This document shows, piece by piece, positions 36,806-46,278 of a stretch of 64,000 bases of DNA; position 1 is the stretch's first letter; the number at the start of each line of letters is the position of its first letter. Both the position numbers and the translations under genes were made by a program. Source of the DNA: Bacteroidetes bacterium HGW-Bacteroidetes-4. GTDB lineage: Bacteria; Bacteroidota; Bacteroidia; Bacteroidales; SZUA-534. The DNA is taken from contig PHDD01000001.1 of NCBI GenBank assembly GCA_002840905.1, forward strand, positions 1 to 64,000, in the 5' to 3' direction. A model generated the notes under the pieces. That model saw only the letters and a list, made by a program, of their open reading frames with translations, did no database searches and was not told where the DNA came from.

Positions 36806-37988
36806 TGTCAGAATAGGTTTGTAAATTTAAAATCATTGTGTTTTTAGTGTCAATAGCTGTTACTGATGATGGAACCGCGTTTGTTCCGCCCGATATATCA
36901 AGAACCAATGGATCTGCGGTTCTATAATGAACTACCGAATTAAAGGCTTCTAAAAGTGTATTAATATCACTCTCTGGTATATCATTATTCCCTAAATGAA
37001 ATTCGTTTGGAAAATAAGAGTAAGCGGTACCGCTATCGTTTACAAAGTTGAACCGGGTAACACCAGCATTTATAAGTTTAAACGACCCTTTAAACATAAA
37101 GAATCTGACCTTGGTACCATATTCTGAATTTAGATAGGTTTCAACTTTAAGATAGGATAAGGCACTCACATCTAAAAACTCTCTGGTAATTGTCAAAGTA
37201 GCCATGTTGGTACCAGATGGTATGTATATTATTTCGCGAACTCCGTTGAAAATTATATGGTAGTACATATCCTGTGAGGTGGTACCTTCACCCATATGTA
37301 ATTCTAGCGTAAATGGTTTGGTAACATACGCGTTTACATCATAAATACTCTTATCAGTGTCAAAATCAGGTACAACATAAGGAGGGGCAATGTTAGGAGC
37401 ATCTTTATCAATGTCCATAATAACATCATATTTTCCGGCTACCAAATAAGTGTGTGAGTAATCTCCACTATGTTCTAAAAACTCTTTAACACCATCTCCC
37501 CAATGCAACCATCCGGGTCCTTTTGTGTTTGAGTATATATAATTTGTGCTTACACCTGTATCAACATAATCTATCAAGGCGTTTGGATTGGATCCTTTTA
37601 ATTTTAAATCAAATTCATAAATGCACTTATTTTTTGATGAATAGAGTTTACCGCTAATATCATCGTTTCTGTAGCATAAAAACGCTTTTCTAAATACAGT
37701 GTCGCGCATAGATAACACAAACAAACCTTTTGTTTTTGTGGCATATGTTAAAGCTTCCATTGATGAATCGATATCATCTTCAGTTGCTGCAACCATAATG
37801 CATTTTAGTGTATATTCACCGGCTTCATATTTAATGTTATTGAAATCAACATCAACACCGCTTTTATCGGGCCATTCATACGTATTTACACGCTGTTTTT
37901 GACCTGCAATAAGGGAATCATAGTTCAATACCTTAATTCCATATTGAGTATCAATGTTAACATTATCGATATAAAATGTTGGTTCCAT
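36798..37988 (-). CDS. Distal tail (Dit-like) protein with PKD-like insertion
   Basis: A 396-residue protein directly after the tape measure (2-bp gap). Residues 1-140 look like the N-terminal domain of siphophage distal tail proteins (TYEWPDKSGVDVDF, ATKTKGLFVLSMRD). A middle stretch HWGDGVKEFLEHSGDYSHTY-GKYDV, about residues 163-192, reads like a PKD fold, usually a carbohydrate or surface adhesion module. The C-terminal third is unassigned. Confidence 0.72.
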   Translation of the reverse strand: MEPTFYIDNVNIDTQYGIKVLNYDSLIAGQKQRVNTYEWPDKSGVDVDFNNIKYEAGEYTLKCIMVAATEDDIDSSMEALTYATKTKGLFVLSMRDTVFRKAFLCYRNDDISGKLYSSKNKCIYEFDLKLKGSNPNALIDYVDTGVSTNYIYSNTKGPGWLHWGDGVKEFLEHSGDYSHTYLVAGKYDVIMDIDKDAPNIAPPYVVPDFDTDKSIYDVNAYVTKPFTLELHMGEGTTSQDMYYHIIFNGVREIIYIPSGTNMATLTITREFLDVSALSYLKVETYLNSEYGTKVRFFMFKGSFKLINAGVTRFNFVNDSGTAYSYFPNEFHLGNNDIPESDINTLLEAFNSVVHYRTADPLVLDISGGTNAVPSSVTAIDTKNTMILNLQTYSDNG

Positions 37989-37990
37989 AA

Positions 37991-40900
37991 TTATAATGAT
38001 TGCACCGCATCGCGGGTTTCTTTTGTGTACTTTTCAATATTTTCAAGCCTTGCTGTGTCTTGTTTAATTGCATTCAACACAGCTAAACTTTTAGTCCCAA
38101 TATCCAGGTTCCTACTTGCATAATCTACGCTTTCAATAACTTTCGTGTCAATATTGATTAACCTTCCGGCTAAAATCTGAGCGGTATCTTCCTGAATGTT
38201 TTTTACAGCACCAGTTGTAGAAGTGTTGGAACTTCCACTTTCACCTGTTGTGAAAATATCTGCACTTGGATAAAGTTTTTGAATGTCTTTTAAGCCCGTT
38301 TCAACGGCTCCTAAAACGGTTGGCAATATGCCATTAAACTCCTTTAATTCATCGGTGATATTATAATCAGGATTATCACCATAAAAGCTATTGTACATAT
38401 CTTCGCCAAGCTTGGTGAATAATGGACCCAGTGTTGCAGCAAAAAGAGCATCTACCATTAATTTGGCAATCATGTTATCTATATAATTGCCTAAATCATC
38501 AATAGCATCGTAAATATCACCATTTCTAAAAGCGTTTAGCAACATGTTGGTAATATCATCACCCATATCACCAACAATTTCTTTTAGGTTTGACCTAATG
38601 TCTTCCTGGGCTTCTTTCACCTCAGCAGTATATTCTTCCCAATTGTCAACTATGTTCTTACCGCTTTCGTCAAGCTTATCGTAGTTTGCAATAATTTCAG
38701 GGTTAAGTGCAAAAGTTTCCGGGTCATAAATCCAACCATAGGCCTCTTTAAGTGTGCTCTCAATATCCTTCCAATGTCCAAAACCTAAAAAGCCTGAAAC
38801 CCATTTTTGACTTGTTACAACTGTTTCCTGATTTAGGTCATCGACTAAATTAGCTAAGTTACTGGTGGCTATTTTATAGCGTTCAGCCCCATCAATAGCC
38901 TGTTGATATGGGTTACCAATACCAAATAAATCTTTATTGTTACGGGCTTCCTGTTGAAGTTGTAGTTGCGACATTTGCAGCAACTCAATTTGTCGCAATA
39001 TCTTTTCAGCCTCAAGCCTGTATTCGGCTGCTGTTTTACCGCTATTAAATAATTCACCAATAAGCTCCGATATTAAACTAATACCAGATGCCACAGCCTG
39101 TATATAGTTTCCGGTTATGATACCTGATGCAATATTGGCAACCCCACTGGCAACTTTCGATGCCGTTTCAAATACTTTTGATAAATCAGAATCAACATTA
39201 TCTAGCAAACCAGCTATTGAGCCAAATAAATCACCCATATCGTTAATCGATTGGATGGTATTTTCCCGGAGCTCTTTTTCAATCTCACCCCGCTTTTTTG
39301 CTAATTCAATTTGTTGAAGGCTGCCTTGTTTCTCTTTGGCTATCTGAATATCAATAGCGGCTAACTGCTCCCGAAGTTCTTTGTTCCGTTTGCCCGATAT
39401 ATCGGCAAAAAGCTTTTTGTAAATGCTGTCTGAATCATCTTTATATGTTAAAAGGGCGTTACGTTTCGCCTCAAGAGCAGCTTTCTCTTTTACCAGGTCC
39501 TTTATGCGTTCAGCATCTTTAGCTTTGTTAATCTGCTTATCGATGGCCGATATTTGGTCAGCATATTGTTGAATTAACCCACGGTCATCAGTTACCGGGC
39601 TTGCGCCTTTAGGCTGTATCTTGGTTAAGTTCGATTGACGGATGGGAGAAAGAACAATATCACTTTCACTGGCTGCAATTTCAATAAGGGCTTTTTCCTG
39701 TATTTCTTTTGCATCAGCGTATCGTTTCATTAAATAATCGGCAAAAGAGTTATTGCCTTTTACATATTGGTTGTTTGCTGCAAAATCAGCTTTTACGGCT
39801 TTCGATTGAAGTTTTTCATATTCGTCAAATGCTTTCCGGGCATCATCCAGTTCTTTTTTTAATCCTTCAGCATCAAACCCTGTTGCGGTTCCTGAACCTC
39901 CAGTTCCTTCCGGTTTAGTTTTTTTCCTGATATAGCCTGAATATAAATCATCAATCCGTTTCAATGTTTCGGCATCCCGCCTCCGTGCATTGGCAATTTC
40001 GTTTATCAGATTAATAGCCTCTTGTGAAACATTTGGATCCAATGCAAAGAAACTGGAAAAGTCACCTAACAATCCAAACTTATCTACCGATGTTGATAAG
40101 AAATCGTTAAAAGCTGATGATACCTCTGAAACATTGGCGTTCATTATTTGGGAAAGCTCTTTAAAGGCTCCTTGTTCCCTTTTTATTTGATCCTCCAATA
40201 CTTTGGTACGCTCTTCCTGCGATGCTTTTAACGCAATATGCTCCCTTATTGCATCGTTTACAGCTAATTGGGCTATTTCAATATCTTCAAGCGTAGATTT
40301 TTCAGTTAACAAGTTTGGCAAATAGCTACCATACAAGCTATTAATTTCTTTAATTAATGTGTTGCGGGTTTCAGAACCTTCATTAGTCTTTCTAAGCCGG
40401 TCAAACAGTTCGTTCGATTTAGCCAACTCTTCAGCCAACGATTGATTATATTTCTCTGTTGAATTTGCCAGTTCATCTACACTCACCGTTGTTTCTTCAA
40501 CACTTTTGTTGAACTTAAAATAAGCGGCCATTGCTAACCCCAAAACAGCAACAACAGCCGTAAGCGGGTTCATTGCCATGGTAGCAAATAAAGCACGTGT
40601 AGCAGCGGTAAGCTTCCCTAGTACACCAACCCCGGCTGCTGATGATGAATTCCAGGCTAATTGAGTAGCGGCTGTTATCTTTGTCCAGCGGTTTAACAAC
40701 TCCTCACGGGCTATAAGAATTTTTAAAACAACCTCTTGAGATGCTAGCGATAGGGTAGTGGCAATTGTGCTGGCATTAAAAACCAGCATCAAAGCTGCTC
40801 CAACTTTCAGTGTTTTTCCCAGGTTATCAAAAAACTCATCAATTCTACCGGTTTCAAAAGCTTCGTTAAGTTCAGAACCAATATTGCCAACGGTTTCAAT

Positions 40901-41935
40901 AACACTATCTCCAAGTGGTGATAATTGTTTAAGTATATTATTTCGTAGTCGGCTTACAATGTCGGCAGTACTCTGTTCTACTTTTGCGGCTGCTGCTGAT
41001 GTGGCACCAAAAGCATTATTCATAGCATCCAGATCACTTGCAGCAACTTTAGCTTTATCACCGGTAAGGGCAAGAACAGCACTTATACCTTCAATATCGG
41101 GAATAAGTTTCCTAAGTTCATTTTGTGAGCCCCCGGCCATTTCAGAAATCTTCTGCAAACCCTCCTGGTAGCTCATGGTGTCTGACCATCCATCCCCAAG
41201 CACCTTGTTCATATTAATCAATGAACTACGAATCTGGGTCATTGCCTGGGCTGTTGGGGTACCCTGTTTGGTTATCGATGCTACAGCAGCTGAAACCTCT
41301 TCAAAAGAAACACCCATGGAAGAGGCCAACGGGGCAACTATGGCCATTTTACTGGCCAGTTCCGGGAAGGTTGTTTTACCTTTTTCTACTGTTTTAAAGA
41401 AAACATCTGAAACCGCTTCGGCTTCACTGGCTTCTTTTCCCCAGGCGTTTAATACGGTTGTAAGTCCATCAGCTGCCACTGCTGTTTCAACAAATCCAGC
41501 AGTACTGGCTTGAGCCGATTTTCTAAGCACTTCCAAACCAGCCTCACCATCGTAACCGGCTGAAACAATATCGTACATAGCCTCAGATAAGGCCTTACCC
41601 GACTGGGAACCTAATGTCGAAACTTCAAGAATCTGCTCTTTATAGTAATCATACTTTCCAAAAACCTCATCTGAAATTGTGGCAACCTCAGTTAATGCTG
41701 TGTTAATATCTGTTGAAAACTGGTATAATCCTTTTGTTGCCTGGCCAAATGCCTGAAGGGTAAAATATCCACCAATAGCGGTTGCTGCTTTTCTAAATAC
41801 AGAATCCATTTTTGAACCCTGAGCCTCAGCATGGTTGGTGAGCTTGGTTAAGTGGCTTTCTATCTTATTAAACTCAGCATAAAGCCTTTTGGCATCAATC
41901 CCTGATTCGAAATATAAATTACCCCCGGTTTCCAT
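37991..41935 (-). CDS. Tail tape measure protein
   Basis: A 1314-residue protein, the longest in the prophage, mostly helical with long coiled coils (about 640-900) and a hydrophobic stretch near 450-475. The N-terminal 330 residues show the TP901/PhageMin tail signature (tail assembly with SGKALSEAMYDIVSAGYDG and ASSMGVSFEEVSAAVA). It sets tail length and would be injected during DNA entry; at about 1.5 angstrom per residue the tail would be near 190-200 nm. Its ATG shares one base with the stop of the tail chaperone frame (TAATG). Confidence 0.95.
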   Translation of the reverse strand: METGGNLYFESGIDAKRLYAEFNKIESHLTKLTNHAEAQGSKMDSVFRKAATAIGGYFTLQAFGQATKGLYQFSTDINTALTEVATISDEVFGKYDYYKEQILEVSTLGSQSGKALSEAMYDIVSAGYDGEAGLEVLRKSAQASTAGFVETAVAADGLTTVLNAWGKEASEAEAVSDVFFKTVEKGKTTFPELASKMAIVAPLASSMGVSFEEVSAAVASITKQGTPTAQAMTQIRSSLINMNKVLGDGWSDTMSYQEGLQKISEMAGGSQNELRKLIPDIEGISAVLALTGDKAKVAASDLDAMNNAFGATSAAAAKVEQSTADIVSRLRNNILKQLSPLGDSVIETVGNIGSELNEAFETGRIDEFFDNLGKTLKVGAALMLVFNASTIATTLSLASQEVVLKILIAREELLNRWTKITAATQLAWNSSSAAGVGVLGKLTAATRALFATMAMNPLTAVVAVLGLAMAAYFKFNKSVEETTVSVDELANSTEKYNQSLAEELAKSNELFDRLRKTNEGSETRNTLIKEINSLYGSYLPNLLTEKSTLEDIEIAQLAVNDAIREHIALKASQEERTKVLEDQIKREQGAFKELSQIMNANVSEVSSAFNDFLSTSVDKFGLLGDFSSFFALDPNVSQEAINLINEIANARRRDAETLKRIDDLYSGYIRKKTKPEGTGGSGTATGFDAEGLKKELDDARKAFDEYEKLQSKAVKADFAANNQYVKGNNSFADYLMKRYADAKEIQEKALIEIAASESDIVLSPIRQSNLTKIQPKGASPVTDDRGLIQQYADQISAIDKQINKAKDAERIKDLVKEKAALEAKRNALLTYKDDSDSIYKKLFADISGKRNKELREQLAAIDIQIAKEKQGSLQQIELAKKRGEIEKELRENTIQSINDMGDLFGSIAGLLDNVDSDLSKVFETASKVASGVANIASGIITGNYIQAVASGISLISELIGELFNSGKTAAEYRLEAEKILRQIELLQMSQLQLQQEARNNKDLFGIGNPYQQAIDGAERYKIATSNLANLVDDLNQETVVTSQKWVSGFLGFGHWKDIESTLKEAYGWIYDPETFALNPEIIANYDKLDESGKNIVDNWEEYTAEVKEAQEDIRSNLKEIVGDMGDDITNMLLNAFRNGDIYDAIDDLGNYIDNMIAKLMVDALFAATLGPLFTKLGEDMYNSFYGDNPDYNITDELKEFNGILPTVLGAVETGLKDIQKLYPSADIFTTGESGSSNTSTTGAVKNIQEDTAQILAGRLINIDTKVIESVDYASRNLDIGTKSLAVLNAIKQDTARLENIEKYTKETRDAVQSL

Positions 41936-42075
41936 TAATGAAATATTTTTTTCATTTCTTTTATTTCCTCTTCAGCACTGTTGGCTTTCAGCTTTACAAC
42001 CTCATCGCTTTCACTTTCTTCGTATTCAAAGTATGGTATATCAACCATCTCCATTACAAAGTTTTGATAGCTCAT
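41935..42075 (-). CDS. Tail assembly chaperone, downstream frame (T-like part)
   Basis: An open frame, closed at 41935, continues upstream to at least 42207 in the -1 frame relative to the previous gene. On its own it could start at ATG 42075 (46 residues: YQNFVMEMVDIPYFEYEE then acidic to KKIFH). Location between tail tube and tape measure, and the -1 relation, match the GT part of siphophage chaperones, which is normally made by frameshifting rather than separate initiation. Confidence 0.6.
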   Translation of the reverse strand: MSYQNFVMEMVDIPYFEYEESESDEVVKLKANSAEEEIKEMKKIFH

Positions 42076-42077
42076 TG

Positions 42078-42572
42078 TCAGGATTTCTTCCCGGCTTTTG
42101 TGGAGCTCTTTTTGTCCGATTGCGATTCGTCCCCAGATGGTTTTTCCTCCCTGGAGTTTTCCTCTCCGTTTAGTATTATGCTTGCTCTTTGTACTAATGC
42201 CACACACAAAAAAAAACTGTTGGTTTCGTACCTTGATTCAGCATTTTGCAACAACACAAGTTGTTCGGAGGGTATCATTGCCCTAACTGACCGTGCCAGT
42301 ATTTTTGTAAAAAGCATTATTTTCCAAGGCTTATTAAGCAATGAAATAGCAATGTATTTTGAGATTGGAACTGCGTTCTCATTTATGTGAATCGATACCG
42401 ATTCTTTGGTAACTCTTTTCACAAATGATGCATAGGGTGAAAGTGCAATCATTGTATCCACACGCAGTGGTTTAAGATAAAATGGGAACTTAATTCCAAA
42501 CACTTTTATCCATATACGTTTACCGATATCTAGTGTAGTATCAGCAATTTTTTTTGCTTCTGAACCTGTCAT
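42078..42572 (-). CDS. Tail assembly chaperone, upstream frame (G-like part)
   Basis: A 164-residue protein with a central amphipathic region and a charged lysine/serine-rich C-terminus. It sits between the tail tube and tape measure. Its last 43 codons overlap an open -1 frame. Slippery candidates in the overlap are the A5 run in GGAAAAACC (plus strand 42139-42147), the A5 run in ACAAAAAG (42109-42113) and the A4 run in ACAAAAG (42096-42099). A fused product would be roughly 200 residues. Confidence 0.75.
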   Translation of the reverse strand: MTGSEAKKIADTTLDIGKRIWIKVFGIKFPFYLKPLRVDTMIALSPYASFVKRVTKESVSIHINENAVPISKYIAISLLNKPWKIMLFTKILARSVRAMIPSEQLVLLQNAESRYETNSFFLCVALVQRASIILNGEENSREEKPSGDESQSDKKSSTKAGKKS

Positions 42573-42589
42573 AGTTAGTTAATAAAAAG

Positions 42590-42613
42590 AAAGGGGGCGG
42601 AGAGATTACCCCC
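42590..42613 (-). terminator. Terminator-like hairpin after tail tube gene
   Basis: GGGGG and CCCCC (42593-42597, 42609-42613) face an 11-nt loop. On the minus strand the stem is followed by TTTCTTTTT. It could lower expression of the chaperones and tape measure relative to the abundant tail tube protein. Confidence 0.6.
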
Positions 42614-42620
42614 AATCAAA

Positions 42621-43118
42621 TTATACAGAAGCGTATTCGTAATCGTATTTTGCAACACCCGTTTTGGTAGGCTTAAGCACACGGCCTTTTACCATATACC
42701 CGTGTAATCCACCATCGTCAACCATTGGGTAGGCCGATAATGATACACGTGGCAGGTTCCAGGTTATGCCCCGCTGGGTAGTGAACTGAACGCTCATTTC
42801 CTTAGCAGGTACACCATCAGGAGCCTTAAAGGTAACTGTACCGGTACCTGCACCAGATGTACCATCGGTAAATGATGCTACAAAGGTGGGAGTAAAGTCA
42901 GTCACCTTAAATTCAATGGTAATATCACCCTCCTTAGCCGACTCTTCCAGGGTTTCACCTTTGTGATTTTTAAAAGGTGTGGTAGCAGCTTCAGAACCGT
43001 TAAATTTAACGGTTTTTTCTTCCATATCGCCAACGCTGGTAAGCGATAATGACATTCCACCATCAGACTCGATTTCACCGAGTTTCAGGTCATCAATGTC
43101 TATACTTGTCTTTGCCAT
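42621..43118 (-). CDS. Major tail (tube) protein
   Basis: A 165-residue beta-rich protein with many threonines (TGTVTFKAPDGVP, ITIEFKVTDF), in the position of the tail tube protein between the tail terminator and chaperones. Its length fits siphophage tube proteins. It is the last gene before a terminator-like hairpin. Confidence 0.82.
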   Translation of the reverse strand: MAKTSIDIDDLKLGEIESDGGMSLSLTSVGDMEEKTVKFNGSEAATTPFKNHKGETLEESAKEGDITIEFKVTDFTPTFVASFTDGTSGAGTGTVTFKAPDGVPAKEMSVQFTTQRGITWNLPRVSLSAYPMVDDGGLHGYMVKGRVLKPTKTGVAKYDYEYASV

Positions 43119-43120
43119 GA

Positions 43121-43504
43121 TTAACTGTTTTTAAGAATTTTTACTAACAATCTGATATTCACATAATGCTCATTTAGCGAGTTCTCGCGAAATGTTTTTG
43201 AGGTTTGTATATACAAGTCAATTTCACCTGAATGAACTTTGTCCAGTACATTGTAGGCATTGGATTCTAACTCTTCAAGCCGGGCTGTATTAGGAACAGT
43301 CGAATTGATATCGTTCACATGCAGATTGACATTTACAATAAGTTCCTGAAGTAGTTTGTTTGGTATATCTAATGAGTTAACAACAACATATTCGCTACCG
43401 GCATCAACCGTTGGCCGTGAATGCTTGTAAACATTTGCAAGCAAGCCACCGTTTTCTTTATAATACCGGGCAACAAATGATACTATTTGGTTTGATGTCA
43501 TCAT
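43121..43504 (-). CDS. Probable tail terminator / tail completion protein
   Basis: A 127-residue protein in the usual slot between the HK97-gp10-like protein and the tail tube. Secondary-structure pattern (helix-strand mixture, with TNQIVSFVARYY and ILKNS end) fits tail terminators, but sequence alone does not prove this. Four-base overlap with the gene upstream shows translational coupling. Confidence 0.65.
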   Translation of the reverse strand: MMTSNQIVSFVARYYKENGGLLANVYKHSRPTVDAGSEYVVVNSLDIPNKLLQELIVNVNLHVNDINSTVPNTARLEELESNAYNVLDKVHSGEIDLYIQTSKTFRENSLNEHYVNIRLLVKILKNS

Positions 43505-43953
43505 TGCAAACTCATTTTTTTACCTGTTTTTTTGGCTAGCTCTTTAAGGTCTTTGGCTAAAAGCTCAACAATCTCATAGCTTTGGCTTGTAATTACATTG
43601 TAGCCTCTACTTTCTACATAAGCAGCGTAATTCATACCGGCCATTCCAATTAACCGGTATCCGGGTCTTTTTGGTACTTCATTTAAAGCAGCTTTTGCTT
43701 CCTGGGTTTGTCCACCCGGGAAACTACTGTGAATTACATCATTGTCTTTAAGAATAAAGTATCCAATAGAATTACGGAGATTAGCTGTTCTGTCAGTATA
43801 ATCACCTTTTTCAAAAGCACCATCAAACGAATTGTTATTTCGGGCATCAGTAACAAACTGTTCACCTCTACGGGCCAATGTTGCAATAATAGCCTGTTCA
43901 ATTCTTCTTAAATTGTCAGATTTATCGAAAGTTATTTTTGCTTTTATAGCCAC
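43501..43953 (-). CDS. HK97-gp10-like head-tail protein
   Basis: A 150-residue protein with the gp10 pattern: a basic helix (QAIIATLARRGEQFVTDARNN), DRTANLRNSIGY, and MNYAAYVESRGYNVI. In HK97 and Mu-like phages this family joins head and tail. It overlaps its neighbours by 4 and 10 bp. Confidence 0.85.
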   Translation of the reverse strand: MAIKAKITFDKSDNLRRIEQAIIATLARRGEQFVTDARNNNSFDGAFEKGDYTDRTANLRNSIGYFILKDNDVIHSSFPGGQTQEAKAALNEVPKRPGYRLIGMAGMNYAAYVESRGYNVITSQSYEIVELLAKDLKELAKKTGKKMSLQ

Positions 43954-44270
43954 AATATAGAGTATGATTGATAGTTAAAATGCTCTAACACTTCAGAATC
44001 GATAGTTTTACCCGGAATAGTTACCACTGCTTTTGCACCTTTAGGAATTTCGGTTGACATTACATCCAAATAAACTTTGTATGTTGCTTCAACCTTTTTT
44101 CCATCAGCCGATGTAAAAGTTTTAACTACCCCGGAACCATTACCCGATGGAACCAGCCTACAATCACCTTCAAAGCTTCCACCTTCCGGTGTTTGCCAAT
44201 TGTTGTCCGCATCCTGGTATGGTTTCCCATCCCATGTTATTGAAATAGTATGTGGTCTAAAGTTTACCAT
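43944..44270 (-). CDS. Head closure-like protein
   Basis: A 108-residue beta-rich protein (PHTISITWDGKPYQDADNNW) in the head-to-tail connector block. The opening resembles small head-completion proteins found in this slot. It overlaps the gene before it by 7 bp. The assignment rests mainly on position. Confidence 0.65.
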   Translation of the reverse strand: MVNFRPHTISITWDGKPYQDADNNWQTPEGGSFEGDCRLVPSGNGSGVVKTFTSADGKKVEATYKVYLDVMSTEIPKGAKAVVTIPGKTIDSEVLEHFNYQSYSILWL

Positions 44271-44575
44271 GGACTTATACCTCTAACTGAACTAGTTCCA
44301 AAAGGATTGGCTTTTCCGTATTTATTGTAAGTACTGATAACCAAATCTTTGATTGTTTTTTTATCGGCTAGTGATATCGATAAATCCCCTTCAGTAACAT
44401 TGGGCATTGTTATAACCAGTTTTAGAGCATCAGCGGTACACATCTCCAGTGTTGCAAATTTTGAGGCACTGTATTCATCAGTACTATTAACACCATTGTT
44501 AATGAGCACCAATTCCAGTTGGCTATCTCTAACAGGATAGCCAACTGAATTTTTTAATGCTTCTAAAAAGGTCAT
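44264..44575 (-). CDS. Head-tail adaptor-like protein
   Basis: A 103-residue helical protein (TFLEALKNSVGYPVRD, then ADKKTIKDLVISTYNKYG) directly after the major capsid protein, 3 bp downstream, where siphophages encode the head-tail adaptor. The YPVRD and CTADALKLV motifs are familiar from DUF6706-type proteins. Position supports the call more than sequence. Confidence 0.68.
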   Translation of the reverse strand: MTFLEALKNSVGYPVRDSQLELVLINNGVNSTDEYSASKFATLEMCTADALKLVITMPNVTEGDLSISLADKKTIKDLVISTYNKYGKANPFGTSSVRGISPW

Positions 44576-44578
44576 AGC

Positions 44579-45673
44579 CTACGCAGTTTTGGTTTCAATA
44601 TCCATAATGAATATTGAATCAATTGTTTCCAGTCCGGGGAATGCGTTCAGTTCACAACCTGTAAATTCGGCCCAAGGATTATTTTGAGACCATTTACTAA
44701 TCAACACGTGATTGTTGGTTGCATACTGTACCTGCTGAACAGGTTTCAATTGCTCAATAGCATAGGCATTGTGAATGATACCTAATTTACCCGAAGGCAC
44801 AAAGGTTACCGAAGTACTGTTCCAAGGATCAACAGCGGTTATTACACCACTTTTTTCAATACCAATACTCTCATTCACAAGTTCAATGTATGGGAATTTG
44901 TTGGCCAAAAGCATTTGGTTCACTTCATCCAAGGTACCTACCCGCTTTTGGTTATCACCCATTCTAAAGTAACCGGCTAATTGTGCGGTTACCTCAGCAG
45001 ATGCCTGAAACTTCCACCATCCGTCAAAGGTCATGAGCATTTTTTCAAACACAATACCCCTTTGTTTTGCTGCTTTCACAGCAAGTTTAATGTCGGTAAT
45101 AGGTTTACTTGATGCTACGATAGACCATTTTTCAGTAACCGTAAGCTTGTTGGCAGCAGGCATTAGCAAATCAATGTCATCATACACAACACCATCAGGG
45201 TTGGTAGTGGCATTAATAGTTACTTTACCCGTTGATAAAGCTTGCAGTACCATCATGTCAATTCGCTTAAGCGGTGCCTCACCGGCTTTTTTCACGTCTC
45301 CCCACATCAGGTCAAGGATTTGCTTTTGTTTCATTGCATCCGAAACATTTGCCATGTTCTGGATGGTCAAATAATTGCGATAATCACTTTCCTTCATTTT
45401 GAAGAGTTGCTTAATAGCTGGCACTTCGCCTGAATATTTCTCAAGTTCAGCGCGTGAACGCAAGGGTGCTCCACTTTCGCGGTCAACAACCGATGCAGCT
45501 GCTTCAATTCGGCTACGGCCTACAGCGGTCTGGTAGGTTAATCCGATAGTTGTCACACCCCAATCAAAGTATTTGCCAAACCAGGTTGGTGCAAACTTTT
45601 CCTTTGATTTATCTACTACTACTTGTAGCTTCTCACTGTAAGCTCCAAATACTGATTTAATTTTGTCAGCCAT
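44579..45673 (-). CDS. Major capsid protein
   Basis: A 364-residue structural protein. It follows the scaffold and decoration genes and precedes the connectors. The pattern (ADKIKSVFGAYSEKLQV, an extended N-terminal arm, DRESGAPLRSRAELEKYSG, a SIDSIFIMDI-like C-terminus) matches the GpE/HK97-like capsid group of Bacteroidales phages. No internal protease gene is nearby, which suggests assembly on a scaffold without maturation cleavage. Confidence 0.88.
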   Translation of the reverse strand: MADKIKSVFGAYSEKLQVVVDKSKEKFAPTWFGKYFDWGVTTIGLTYQTAVGRSRIEAAASVVDRESGAPLRSRAELEKYSGEVPAIKQLFKMKESDYRNYLTIQNMANVSDAMKQKQILDLMWGDVKKAGEAPLKRIDMMVLQALSTGKVTINATTNPDGVVYDDIDLLMPAANKLTVTEKWSIVASSKPITDIKLAVKAAKQRGIVFEKMLMTFDGWWKFQASAEVTAQLAGYFRMGDNQKRVGTLDEVNQMLLANKFPYIELVNESIGIEKSGVITAVDPWNSTSVTFVPSGKLGIIHNAYAIEQLKPVQQVQYATNNHVLISKWSQNNPWAEFTGCELNAFPGLETIDSIFIMDIETKTA

Positions 45674-45685
45674 GATAACCTCCTA

Positions 45686-46270
45686 TTAATAAGATTGAGA
45701 AAAAATAATATTTGGTACAGCCGACTTAACAGCAGTTGGAACCAGCGGGATACGTTTTTCAAACACGGTACCGCGTAACAGTACTGAGCATGATTCGTTA
45801 TCACCAGCGGTTACAGATTCGTACAACAGTCCTTTCGGAGTGTACATAAGAGCACCAGCAGTAGCCCCAACAGCGGGGCTTTCAAACAACACTTCACCAG
45901 CGGTGATAGCCACTCCAAGAGTAGTACCAACGGTAAAGGTGTCGTAATCGGCATTCGACGTGTCCAAAGTAGCAGCGTATGATTTTCCACCAACGGCAAC
46001 AGCAATCTTCTCACCACCTACAAAAAGGTGTCCTTTCTTTATTTTATAAACTGTAGCAACATTGTCGGCATTCTCATACACTTCAGCAACTTTCAGGACA
46101 TTTGCAACACGGGTTTCTTCATTAAAACCCATCACGGAACCAGCGGGAACCTCCACACCGGCTGTCAGAACACTATTATCCAACTTAAAGCCACCCTGGG
46201 CAACTTCAATAACTGTTGGAAAAATGGGTGCTCCACCGCTAACTGTTTTTTTTGTAATTAATAGTCCCAT
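45686..46270 (-). CDS. Head decoration / fibre protein
   Basis: A 194-residue beta-rich protein (SGGAPIFPTVIEVAQGG, AGEVLFESPAVGATAGAL). It lies between scaffold and major capsid gene, where head decoration proteins are common. It is probably displayed on the capsid surface. Confidence 0.75.
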   Translation of the reverse strand: MGLLITKKTVSGGAPIFPTVIEVAQGGFKLDNSVLTAGVEVPAGSVMGFNEETRVANVLKVAEVYENADNVATVYKIKKGHLFVGGEKIAVAVGGKSYAATLDTSNADYDTFTVGTTLGVAITAGEVLFESPAVGATAGALMYTPKGLLYESVTAGDNESCSVLLRGTVFEKRIPLVPTAVKSAVPNIIFSQSY

Positions 46271-46278
46271 TTAAGTAA

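Noticed and set aside
41938..42390. 150-codon plus-strand frame
   Set aside because: Antisense to both tail chaperone frames; phenylalanine-rich, atypical protein.
45811..46017. Leucine-rich minus-strand frame inside decoration gene
   Set aside because: Overlaps the decoration protein in another frame; low-complexity shadow.
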